DNA of 64,000 nt from Nannochloropsis oceanica (taxonomy: Eukaryota > Sar > Eustigmatophyceae > Eustigmatales > Monodopsidaceae): contig CP038131.1 in NCBI GenBank assembly GCA_004519485.1, forward strand, positions 62,001 to 126,000, read 5' to 3'. Shown one piece after another: positions 55,191-64,000 of this stretch (positions are counted from its first letter, which is position 1; every line of letters begins with the position of its first letter). Below the pieces are notes generated by a model. That model was given only the letters and a program-made list of their open reading frames with translations. It did no database searches and was not told the origin of the DNA. The position numbers were made by a program, and so were the translations under genes.

Positions 55191-58100
55191 TTACGACTCT
55201 CTCCTCATTTCCCCTCCAGCACCCTCCGTACCGCCGCCCCCCTTCTTCCCTTCTTCCTCCCCCTCCCTCATAAAATACCCCCCTTTTTCCCGAAACGTCG
55301 CCTCCACTCTCGAAAACTCCCGCGGAGGCAACTGCCCCTTCTGAAACCTGGCCTGCGCCTCCCCAAACACCGTCGCCATTTCTTTCCAATCCCCAACGGC
55401 AGCTAGCAAACTAATAAAACTTTGGTAATTTCTGTCGGAGCGATTTCGAACAGGAACCAACTTCCGCCAGTCCTGCAGGACGAGTTTATACACTTCCAGC
55501 GCTAAAGCTTTTGGAAAATTGAGCAAGCAGGTCAAAAGCACGGTGTAGGTAGCTTCGTCTGGCGTTCGTTCTAGTCCTTGGCCCGTCCCTGCGCTCCGAC
55601 GCATGGTGTCGTAGATCTGCAGCACCCGCTTAGCCCTCCTCCCCTCTATCTCCCCCTCCCTCAACCCCATCCGCGACGTCGCCGACAACAATGTGTTGTA
55701 GGTCAAGACATTCGGTGATGCCCCTGCCGCCTCCATCCTTTTCAAGACTAGCTCGGCGCCATCCGGGTCCCCCGCCCGGCTATACGCAGTCATGAGCGTC
55801 GTGAAAGTCACTACATTAGGGTTCAGCCCCGCAGCCGTCATTCGCGCCAACACGCCTTCCGCTCCATTGGTGAGACCTGCACGGGCATAGACATTCATCA
55901 AGGTACTCCATGTGTGCACATTCGGTTCACACACATTCACGCTTCCCCCTCCTTCCCTCCCTCCCTCCCGTGCCTCCCCACCCCCCCCGGCCACCATCCG
56001 CGCCAACACCCCCTCCGCCCCCTCCACGTCCCCCCTCTTGGCGTATGCATTCATCAGCGTCGTGAATACCTGCACGTTGGGCTTGACCCTGTCCCCCCTC
56101 ATTTTCTCCAGAATCCTCTCCGCCCCCCTCGTGTCCCTCCGTCGCGTGTACGCATCCATCAACACACAGTAATTCATGCTCGTCGGCTTCAGCCCTCCAG
56201 ACCTCATTCGCCCAAGCACCCCTTCCGCCACCTCCATCTCCCCAGCTTTCACATATCCCTCGATAAGATAATTGTAGGTGTACAGATTCGGCCTCACCCC
56301 CTCCGCCTCCATCCTCTCCAACACTCCCTCGGCGGATTCCATGTCATTGACCTTCGTGGCGTACCCGTCGAGCAACTGACTGTACGTAACCACATCCGCC
56401 AAAACCCCGTGCTCCACCATGTAGTTCACCATCTTCTCTGCCGCACGCACGTCCCGACGTGCCACAAAGGCACCAATCAAGGTGTTGAAAGTGAATGTGT
56501 CCGGTGCCAGGCCTTGCCCGATCATCCGCTTGAGCACTTGCTGGGCACCAGGCATATCACCAGCGTTCGTATATGCAGTCAAAAGCGCATTGTACGTGAT
56601 GGAATTGGGCTTGAGTTTATTCTTCACCTTCTTCTCCTGCTCTTGCTGCTGCCCCTTTCCCTCCTCCTCCCCGTCGTCATCGCTGTTTTTCTCGAGCAAG
56701 CGGGCAAGCACCTGCTCAGCACCCTTTATATCCCTCCGCGCTGCATACGCGCTGATCAAAGTGTTGTACATCAACACCGTTAGATCCACCCCCTCAAACT
56801 CCCCCTCCCTCCCGCCGCCCTTGCCCTGCGCCCGAAGCAGCACCGCCTCAGCTCCCAAGGGGTCTCCGGCCTCGGCGTAAGCATGCAGGAGGGTAGACAA
56901 CGTCGTTCCATCGGGCCGCACCCCCTCCTCCCCCATCCGCCTCAATACTTCCTCCGCCCCCTTCACATCCCCCTCCTCCGCATACGCATTCATCAAGGTG
57001 TTGTACGTCAGAGGGAAAGGGTGAAAGCCCCTCGCCTCTCTCCGGGTCAAGACCATCTCCGCGCCTTGCACGTCCTTTCGGACCGCATACGCATTCAGAA
57101 GTGTATCGTACGCCATAGCAGTGCTCTCCACACCCGCCGCCTCCATCCTGATCAATACCCCTTCCGCGGCATCCACCTCACCCTTGGCCGCATACACTGT
57201 CATTAATGTGGCGTAAGTCATGCTCGTTGGAGCCACGTCAGCAGCAATCATTCTCGCCAGCACCTTCTCAGCCCCCGCCGCATCCCCATTCACGGTGTAC
57301 GCATGCAACAACGTCGTATACGTGTTGGCATTGGGCGCGACAAAGGCCGATAACATTCTTTTAAGCACTTCTTCCGCTCCGAGGGCGTCACCTCGTAACG
57401 TATAAGCGGTCATGAGGGTTGTGAACGTCATCACGTTGGGGGCAACACATGCCTCTTCCATCCGCTCCAACACCTCCTCACTCCGTTCAACATCGCCCCC
57501 CGCCGCATACGCGCTCATCAACGTCGTGTACGTCATCACATTCGGCACCACCGCCTCGTCCTTCCCAAGCCGCTCGCTCCCTGTCATCCTCGTCATCACT
57601 TCCTCGGCCCCCCTCGCGTCCCCCCTTCCTGCATACGCATGCATCAGAGTCGTGTATGTCACCACGTCCGGCAGCAACCCCCGTGCCATTAACCACCCCA
57701 ACACCATCTCGGCCCCTTCCGGATCCCTCTCCTCCGCATATGCCTTCATCACAGTGTGGAACGTGGGGAGATCAGGCGACATTTCGCACACCGCCCGTCG
57801 TTCTTCGTCCTCGGCGGGACGTCCTGGATCAGCGCGGGGACTGGCTTGTTTTTGACGGGTGATCGCTCCACGGGTAAAAGGGATGATGCGCCCAAAGGAG
57901 GCACGGCCTTCTTTTTGTTTAGTCCGGACAAGTGCTACTTTGCGGGGAGGGAGTGAGGCTGGGGAGGGAGGTGCGGCAGTAGCAGTGGTGATGTCAATGG
58001 TGCTGCTGCTGTCGTCGTTGCCTGACGCAGCTGGGCAGAGAGGTTTGATGCGGTATGTCCGGTATGCTGGGGCTGTAAAAGACCGTGATGCAGCGGGAGC

Positions 58101-58382
58101 ATATGAAGGGGGGGATTGAGGGTGGAGGAAGTGGAGCCTGCCTGATGGACTTGCTCTTTTGGAGGATGCAGCCACCACACTCGTCACCAGCACCACCACA
58201 CCTAGCAGCGTCTTGCGCGCTACAAATATCGGTGTACTGCTGCTGATACTGTCGGAAGTTGATACAGGGAAGGCTATCCTGCTGCTCCTGCTGTCGTCAT
58301 TTGGCAGCGTGGTGTTTACGAGATTGGAAAAGGATGATGACGGGCGGGCCCGCTTGTGGCTGTTGCTGCCGGCCATGGCCAT
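55191..58382 (-). CDS. Pentatricopeptide repeat (PPR) protein, about 18-20 repeats
   Basis: About 1063 residues from Met 58382 (MAMAGSNSHKRARPS); the frame is open to 58625, but this Met leaves a normal distance to the divergent Tipin gene. P-class repeats of 35 residues run without break from about residue 230 to 900: for instance VVTYTTLMHAYAGRGDARGA, VMTFTTLMTAYTLRGDALGA, TFTFNTLIGAFVARRDVRAA, VVTFTTLMTAYSRAGDPDGA. P-class PPR proteins bind single-stranded organelle RNA one base per repeat and stabilise or process transcripts. Residues 1-110 are Ser-rich with a hydrophobic stretch (KTLLGVVVLVTSVVAASS), which would suit a signal for plastid entry; mitochondrial location is also possible. 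Repeats 9, 10 and 16 carry Gly/Glu insertions from GGGA or GAG repeats. The end is a non-PPR helical region with a Gly/Glu tail. Confidence 0.93.
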   Translation of the reverse strand: MAMAGSNSHKRARPSSSFSNLVNTTLPNDDSRSSRIAFPVSTSDSISSSTPIFVARKTLLGVVVLVTSVVAASSKRASPSGRLHFLHPQSPPSYAPAASRSFTAPAYRTYRIKPLCPAASGNDDSSSTIDITTATAAPPSPASLPPRKVALVRTKQKEGRASFGRIIPFTRGAITRQKQASPRADPGRPAEDEERRAVCEMSPDLPTFHTVMKAYAEERDPEGAEMVLGWLMARGLLPDVVTYTTLMHAYAGRGDARGAEEVMTRMTGSERLGKDEAVVPNVMTYTTLMSAYAAGGDVERSEEVLERMEEACVAPNVMTFTTLMTAYTLRGDALGAEEVLKRMLSAFVAPNANTYTTLLHAYTVNGDAAGAEKVLARMIAADVAPTSMTYATLMTVYAAKGEVDAAEGVLIRMEAAGVESTAMAYDTLLNAYAVRKDVQGAEMVLTRREARGFHPFPLTYNTLMNAYAEEGDVKGAEEVLRRMGEEGVRPDGTTLSTLLHAYAEAGDPLGAEAVLLRAQGKGGGREGEFEGVDLTVLMYNTLISAYAARRDIKGAEQVLARLLEKNSDDDGEEEGKGQQQEQEKKVKNKLKPNSITYNALLTAYTNAGDMPGAQQVLKRMIGQGLAPDTFTFNTLIGAFVARRDVRAAEKMVNYMVEHGVLADVVTYSQLLDGYATKVNDMESAEGVLERMEAEGVRPNLYTYNYLIEGYVKAGEMEVAEGVLGRMRSGGLKPTSMNYCVLMDAYTRRRDTRGAERILEKMRGDRVKPNVQVFTTLMNAYAKRGDVEGAEGVLARMVAGGGGEAREGGREGGGSVNVCEPNVHTWSTLMNVYARAGLTNGAEGVLARMTAAGLNPNVVTFTTLMTAYSRAGDPDGAELVLKRMEAAGASPNVLTYNTLLSATSRMGLREGEIEGRRAKRVLQIYDTMRRSAGTGQGLERTPDEATYTVLLTCLLNFPKALALEVYKLVLQDWRKLVPVRNRSDRNYQSFISLLAAVGDWKEMATVFGEAQARFQKGQLPPREFSRVEATFREKGGYFMREGEEEGKKGGGGTEGAGGEMRRES

Positions 58383-58814
58383 GATGCTGCTGATGATGAT
58401 GCTGCCTATGCATTTACGAAGAAAATGATGCCGGGAAGTGAGTTCGAGGGCACAAAAAGTCGAGATGCACTTTGATTGCTTGCTGGGGAGTGAGGCAGGG
58501 TGATGAGATGGCGTGTACAAGAAAGTGGCGGGAGCAACGGCCCTAGCCTTCACAGTTTGTCGCCAAAAATTAGGAGGCTTCATTTCGACGCCTTCCTTGC
58601 CCGCGCAAACTCTCACCGACGTCAACAGGCATTTCTACTCACAGGAATCAGATGGTCCCGTCCATTTCTCGGCTACCTGCTCGCACCGGTGTCCGCCCTG
58701 ACCCCTCAAGGCAGCCTCTCCATTTTTTCTTTCCCGCGGCCCGTTCGTCCCATTCTTCGCTTGCATTGCCTTATCCCCTCCACTCTTCCCTCGCAACTCA
58801 CACTCCACAGCGCC
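58383..58814. other. Shared upstream region of PPR and Tipin genes
   Basis: Divergent promoter region of about 430 bases. Open frames from both genes extend into it (to 58625 on the minus and from 58500 on the plus strand), so part may be coding if upstream Met codons are used. No other gene is seen. Confidence 0.5.
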
Positions 58815-61563
58815 ATGGCACGATTGGACGACAACCTGTACAGCGACGAGTCCGATGAGGAGGCCGTGCGCCCCCACACCGGGGCTGGACCGCGCGGGCG
58901 GACAAGTGTCGAGTCGGACAAGGGAGGGGATGGCCGAGATGGAGACATGGACCAAGAGGATGGAAGCAAGGTCGATGAGGAGGATGAAGACAAGGCCTTG
59001 TCGTCGCTTGCGGACGAGGCGGCGGCTGATGCAGCAGCCGCGGCAGCGGCAGGGGGAAAGCCTAAGAAACACCGGCCTCGGTTCACGGAGAATGATGTGA
59101 TAGGGTTTAACGGCATTGAGCGTGTGTATGCGACTTTCTCGAGTTTATGTCCTTTTCGAGGGGCGGGCCACGAGGCGGAGGACTTGCATCGGTTGCTGCG
59201 TTGTTACAAGGAGTGGGCGTATCAGTTGTTCCCGTATTTGGCGTTTGAGGACTTGGTGGACAGGATGCAGAAGTTGAGTGGCAAGGCGAGGGTGAGGCAA
59301 TGCTTGGAAGGGCTGAGGGAGAAGGAGAGGGAACGGTACTTGGTACGTTTTTAGAGGATAAGAGAGGGAGGGATGCATGGTAGATGGCTGTTGTTTGTTG
59401 CTCAGTCTCTTGGCGATTTGTTGTGTCTGTCCGTCTTCGGGCGTACGTCCTCCTCACGGCACCTCCCTCCCTCCGTCCCTCCGTCCCTCCCTTCCCCCCT
59501 TTCCTTTTCAAAATCAGGCGACTAATTTCGGACACGACTACGAGGATAAAATGGTGGAGTACAGACGCGAGAAGGCCAAGGAGGAAGCACGGCTGGAAGC
59601 CGACCGGGCCCGACGGCGGGAGGAGCTGTATGGGCGGGCGAGGAAGGAGGGAGGGGGGGAGGGTGGGGGGGAGGTTGAGGTGGAGGATTTGGGGGCAGTG
59701 GAGGACATGGAAGAGAAGGAGAGGGAGAGGAAGGAAAGGAGGGAGAGGGTGGCGGCGGAGCTTGCAGTGAAGATGGAAGCGAGGCGGGTGGAGAAGGAGA
59801 GGAAGAAGAAGGAGATGCAGGAGGAGAGGTTGGCGGCAAGGAAGGCAGCGAAACTGGCGGCTCGCGCGGCGGAGAGAGGAGGAGTGGGGAGGAAAAGAGG
59901 GAAGAGGAAGGGGAAGAAGCAGAGAGACTCTTCTCCTTCCTCGTCTTTCTCGGATGGGGGAAGCGACGGTAGTGACAAGGAGGAGGGGGAGGGAGGGAGG
60001 GAGGGAGGGGTGGAGGGTAAGAGGAAGAGCAGGCGAACGACGGTAAGGAGGAGGGTCAAGGGAGTGAACAGCAACACCAGCAGCAGTAGCAGCAGCAGCT
60101 CTTCCTCCTCCTCTTCCTCTTCGTCGGAGAGCGAAACAGAAGACGGAGGGAGGTCGGATGGGGAGGGAGTGGATGGGGTACCTCCGGCGAAACGAGCGCG
60201 TTTAGAAGGGGACGAGGAAGGGACGAGGAAGTTGCGGGCGTTACTGACACGTTACTTTGATGAGGGGAAGTATAAGGATGTCCGGGTGTCGGAAATTGTG
60301 GTGGTGGCGAAGGAGGAGTGTGGGCTAGAGGGGGTGGAGGCGGCGGTGTTGAAGACAGTGGTGACTGCCATGTTCAAAGAGATCGCCTTGGGGAGGATGT
60401 GGAGGAAGGCGAGAGAGGAGGAGAGAACGGCGAGGAGGGAGGAGAGGAGGAGGGAGAAGGAGGAGAGGAGGAGGGAGAAGGAGGAGAGGAGGAGGGAGAA
60501 GGAGGAGGAACGGAGGGAGAGGAGGGAGAGGGAGGCGGTGATCGCTGAGAGGAAGAAGAAGGTGGCCGACGCAGCCAAGGCACGGCGGGCCGCCAATGCA
60601 ACTGCGAAAAAGGCTCGCGCTGCTTCTGCTGCTGCTGCTGCTGCGGCTGCTTCGTCCTCTTCCTCTTCCTCCTCTGACGAGGAAGAAGCCGACCTGAGCG
60701 GAGCCCAAAAGAAGAGGGCTGAGGAAGGAAAGGAGGGAGGGAAGGAGGTATTGCCCGTGAGCCGTGCCGCGATGAGTACTTACTTGGAGGAGATGCTGGA
60801 GGGAGTGTCCCTCGAACAAACCTCCGCCAAGACCATCATGACACGTCTGCGCGATCATTTTGAACTAAACCCCGAGGAGTACATGGCTGTGCGCGGACCA
60901 GCAAGGGAGATTCTGTCAGACATTGTGACTCGGGCGATGAGCTTGAGCCAGTTGGAGGCGGAGGAGGAGGGGGGGGAGACGATGAATATGAGAGTAGAGG
61001 TCGAGGGAGGGAGGGAGGTAGGTAGGGGTCATGGGTCTTTGGGCTCCTTCGGCGCAGGGGTGGCGAGTGTGGGGTCGGTAGGTGGGGGGATGATGTCGCC
61101 TGCAGATATGTTTTTAGAACAGGCGTTTGCGGTGGTAGGAGGGGAAGGGGATGAGGAAGGAATGGAGGGTGGGCGCCTTCAGACGACGGCGGAGGAAGTG
61201 GAAGAGGACATGGCAGCGTTGATGGCAGATTTCGATGGGGAGGAGAACGGTGGGGAGGGGGAGCGGGAGAGGGAGGGAGAGAAACTGTCGCAGCACGAGG
61301 GAAAGTGTGCTGTGTCCATCCCACTGGATGGGGATTTCCAGGCGGGGGATGACGAGGGGGAGGCTGACAAGGAGAACATGGCAGCGTCGTCGTCTCTGCC
61401 TGCTCTTGCACATGCGGGCAAGGGCATAGCGACGAAAGAGGGCACCATAAGGCAGGAGGAAGGAGAGAAGGACGGCATGATGCTGGCTGAGCAGGAGGAG
61501 GACGAGGAGACGGGCATAGATGCCCGAATGGCGGTGGGTGGAGGGGTGTCGCAGGATTACTAG
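58815..61563 (+). CDS. TIPIN: Tipin/Swi3/Csm3 replication fork protein with DEK-C-like tail
   Basis: Exons 58815-59342 and 59518-61563 (phase 0) give about 858 residues. After an acidic start (MARLDDNLYSDESDEE) the Swi3 domain lies at about 83-190: NGIERVYATFSSLCPFRGAG, then HEAEDLHRLLRCYKEWAYQL, FPYLAFEDLVDRMQKLSGKA, RVRQCLEGLRE. This is the Tipin family, which with Timeless stabilises stalled forks and supports the S-phase checkpoint. The second exon encodes a Lys/Arg/Glu-rich region, then two helical modules: about 410-455 (LRALLTRYFDEGKYKDVRVSE) and about 588-640 (MSTYLEEMLEGVSLEQTSAK ... GPAREILSDIVTRAM), the latter resembling the DEK C-terminal DNA-binding domain. Human TIPIN has about 300 residues and no such module, so the tail is an unusual extension. 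The intron starts G-rich and ends in CCCT repeats. Confidence 0.87.
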
Positions 61564-62218
61564 TCGGGATGTGACGAGAGATATAGTGGGAGGGGAAAGG
61601 ATCCCTGGGCATTGGTGGATAGAGGGGCAGGTCGAGGAAAGGACGGGCAATAAATAGAGACTTTCATGGAAAAGAAGTGAAGTTATACCGCGACGGCGAA
61701 AAGAATGAAAATAAGTCTATACCCCTTCACGAAGGCGTGTAAAGCAAGAATCGATATTTCCCTTCCACACAAGGCTCACCGCCATCTTTGCAACATTAAC
61801 CTCCTGACTACATGCCCCTCGTTACAGCTTTAATACCTGTTTACGGCATCCACCAGGCCTCTGTCATGCTGGTTCGAGGCTGTTGTAGCGTCTTCATCCG
61901 CCATGGTGGAGGTTTTTGGTCAGTCTTCTGAGCATTGATGACCTCAAAGTGCTTATGGGCCAGTGTCGCAGCGATGATGATAGTTTACTTCGTCGTCAGA
62001 GAGGGCGAGATCCCCCATATTCCTCATGACTTCTTAGTTTGGATGCCTGGCACCGTCCGAACATGCAGGCATCATACCCTTCCCCAGAAACAGCACATGG
62101 CAGTAATTGTAACCTCTGATCCCGCACAACCACCACTTGCAGACACAGGCGGTTAGCCATCTTCTGCTCCCCGCCGGCATATCACACCAGCGCAGGGCAG
62201 CACTCAAAGCAAGCAAGC
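61564..62218. other. Intergenic between two plus-strand genes
   Basis: No gene supported. Moderately AT-rich; includes the 3' end of the Tipin gene and the promoter of the next gene. Confidence 0.5.
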
Positions 62219-63698
62219 ATGATGCGTAGCATGGCACACTCTGCGCGGCGAGGGCCGCTTGTCAATATGGGTTTGAGAGGTATTCGTAGGAGCGGCAGCT
62301 GCAGCGACAAAAGCAACTGTGCCATCAGTCAGGCATTGGGCCGCTCCGCAGCACCATCATCTCCTCCATCGCTGTACCCCACCACCCTCTCCGCTGCATG
62401 GAAGCAGCATCAGCACCTATTGCTCTACAATTCGCGACGGGGCATGTCGTCTGATTCGGCCCCTCCCTCGTCGTTTGCCAATCCCAGGGCAAGCACATCG
62501 TCACCGCAGGAGGGCGTCGCACCAGGAAGCGTAGCAGCTGAGGAGGAAGAGAAGGAGAAGCCGCCTCCTTTCCAGGACGTGGCATTTCCTTGGCGCACCG
62601 CCCCACGCATGCATCTCTCCTTCCTTCAAGCTGCCAGCAAATGGCTCTCCGATGTATTTCCGCAGGCCTTCATCCGTGGACTGTTTTACATGTCTGTTGG
62701 AAAGCTGATGGAGGCCCCTGCTGAAGACCTTCGTGAAATTCTCTTCCGGTCCACCCGCTTCGCCTTCATCCAAGCCGTCCGTGGGATCTTTGAGGGGCAA
62801 TGCAAGACCCCTCCTCCTGCGTGGGAGTATACCAACGATGAGCTCAACCCTCCTTCCTCCGAATGGGAATTGGGGTACCCGCCTCTGTCTGAAATGATGG
62901 AGCCGAAGCTTTTAGAGATGTACCAAGACGTCGTTGCGCGTTTCCGGGCCAACAATCGAGAGGTTCGGTTAGAATTGGAGAGCATCCATCCAATTTCAAT
63001 GCATGATTTCAAGTTGGTCATTGGCCCTCCGCGGGGCACGCCCTTACCGCCGGGCGCGACGAAGCACACAAGGGGAGGCGTGACGGTGATTGTACCGCAA
63101 ATGCCCGAGGGAGGGGAGGAGATGGAAGGGAGAGGAGGAGGACAGGAGATGGGCATGGGAAACAATGGCCAGTCGTTCATGGCGGCGGTGAGGGGGTCCA
63201 AAAACCATATGATTTTCCAGATGGCCGTGACTTTTAAGTGCAGAGAGCTGTTCTGTGTGAAGGATGTAGAGACGGATGAGGCGGTTCAAGGACAGGAAGA
63301 AATGCGGGAAACGGAGCATGTTTGTCGGTTTGAGATCGACTTTGATAATCGCGCGCAGGTAAGGCATTTGGAGGGGAGGATGCAGAGATCTACGCCGTAA
63401 CAGGGAGGGAGAGAGAGGGAATGAAACGGAAGCGGTAGGGATAGATGGAATACTGTTTGGGAAGTTCCTGGTTGAAGTGTGATTCTTTCTATGCACACGA
63501 ATCTCACGATTTCCCCCTAATTTTGAAATCATATGCACATACACTTCGAACAACTCACAGTTGAGCCAAGAATGGCGGTTGGTGGACATCGACGACTGGA
63601 TGAATGGGAATGTCTACCTCACCGGCATGCCCGACGATGGAGAGATGGCAACCGAGAGAAGTGGGGAGGGTGCGCATGGTCGGCGGAAAGATGACTGA
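62219..63698 (+). CDS. Probable mitochondrial Tim44/mL45 (MBA1)-like protein, two exons
   Basis: Exon 62219-63358 and exon 63561-63698 (phase 0; intron 202 bases) give 425 residues. The N-terminus MMRSMAHSARRGPLVNMGLRGIRRSG is Arg/Ser-rich and free of acids, as in mitochondrial presequences. After an acidic linker, residues 115-230 (HLSFLQAASKWLSDVFPQAF, FRSTRFAFIQAVRGIFEG, PPLSEMMEPKLLEMYQDVVA) are helical, and residues 240-405 form a mixed domain ending HVCRFEIDFDNRAQ|LSQEWRLVDIDDWMNGN. The arrangement, a helical lead, a Tim44-like alpha/beta domain and a closing W-x-(L/I)-x-D-I-D strand, recalls mitochondrial ribosome receptor MBA1 and protein mL45, which anchor the mitoribosome to the inner membrane. 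The similarity is weak and the function is inferred. The second of two consecutive Met codons (62222) may be the start. A Gly/Glu/Met run at about 300-320 is a low-complexity insertion. Confidence 0.7.
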
Positions 63699-64000
63699 GT
63701 CCTATCGGAAGAAGAGAAGATTATTAGAGCGGAGGGATTGTACATTGAGGACCGAGGGTGAGAGAGAAATAGAGCGCCAAAGAAAAACCAAGAGGGCAAA
63801 AATGTTGCAGACATATGACAAGATATAAGCTAAAAACTGAATATTTGTTATCTACTTCGCGCTCATGCTATGCCTCTGACAAAGGCGTCATCTATTTCGA
63901 TACATACCGCTCGGGCATATACTCCGAGAGAGAGATAAGGGCGCATGCGAATTTCCGTGTTATCGCTCCGTCTCTTGACCTTTTAGAAAGCACGTATCCC
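63699..64000. other. Downstream region at the window edge
   Basis: No gene seen. Follows the stop codon of the Tim44/mL45-like gene and is AT-rich from 63780. Confidence 0.5.

Noticed and set aside
1-64000. tRNA, snRNA, CRISPR, retroelement, Polinton or viral copies
   Set aside because: I looked for T-arm GGTTCRA contexts, U1/U2/U6 core sequences, reverse transcriptase/integrase/capsid motifs and terminal repeats and found none that hold up; matches to GTTCGA lay inside coding sequence.

Overview
This window is nuclear DNA from a eukaryote, most likely a photosynthetic stramenopile of the eustigmatophyte type (Nannochloropsis/Microchloropsis-like); the taxon is an inference. The reasons are: genes with GT-AG introns; eukaryote-only proteins (Prp31, a RRM protein of CELF type, Tipin/Swi3, USP, cytosolic uS7); two predicted proteins with a signal peptide followed by an A|F junction, as in the plastid targeting presequences of secondary red algae; and a pervasive GGGA/CCCT tetranucleotide repeat that fills introns and is also translated as Arg-Glu-Gly-Gly runs. 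Homopolymer tracts (Q, S, E, A, G) are very common in coding sequence.

Layout, left to right: homogentisate dioxygenase (+, 5 exons); ITFG2-like KICSTOR subunit (-); KMO-like FAD monooxygenase (+); ABCB-type half transporter (-, 5 exons); coiled-coil Q-rich protein (+); CELF-like RNA-binding protein (+); small plastid protein with an FtsH-N-domain-like segment (-); bZIP-like factor (+); plastid SnoaL-like protein (+); HD phosphohydrolase (-, 5 exons); CEP164-type WW protein (+); Prp31 (-, 7 exons); ribosomal protein uS7/RPS5 (+, 2 exons); USP30-like deubiquitinase (-); small membrane protein (+); ornithine decarboxylase (-); a 2.8 kb gene-poor stretch; a large Cys-cluster/AT-hook protein (+); an amino acid transporter (-); a plastid or mitochondrial PPR protein (-); Tipin/Swi3 with a DEK-C-like tail (+); and a mitochondrial Tim44/mL45-like protein (+).

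There is no operon logic; genes are independent and often divergent with short shared upstream regions (ITFG2/KMO-like, HD phosphohydrolase/WW protein, Prp31/uS7, PPR/Tipin). Two aromatic amino acid catabolism genes (tyrosine: HGD; possibly tryptophan: KMO-like) lie within 7 kb. I found no tRNA, rRNA, snRNA, transposon, retroelement or viral relic. The most unusual structural signal is in the introns: many begin with a G-rich GGGA tract right after the donor and end with a C-rich CCCT tract right before the acceptor, so the two ends of one intron could pair or the donor end could fold as a G-quadruplex.
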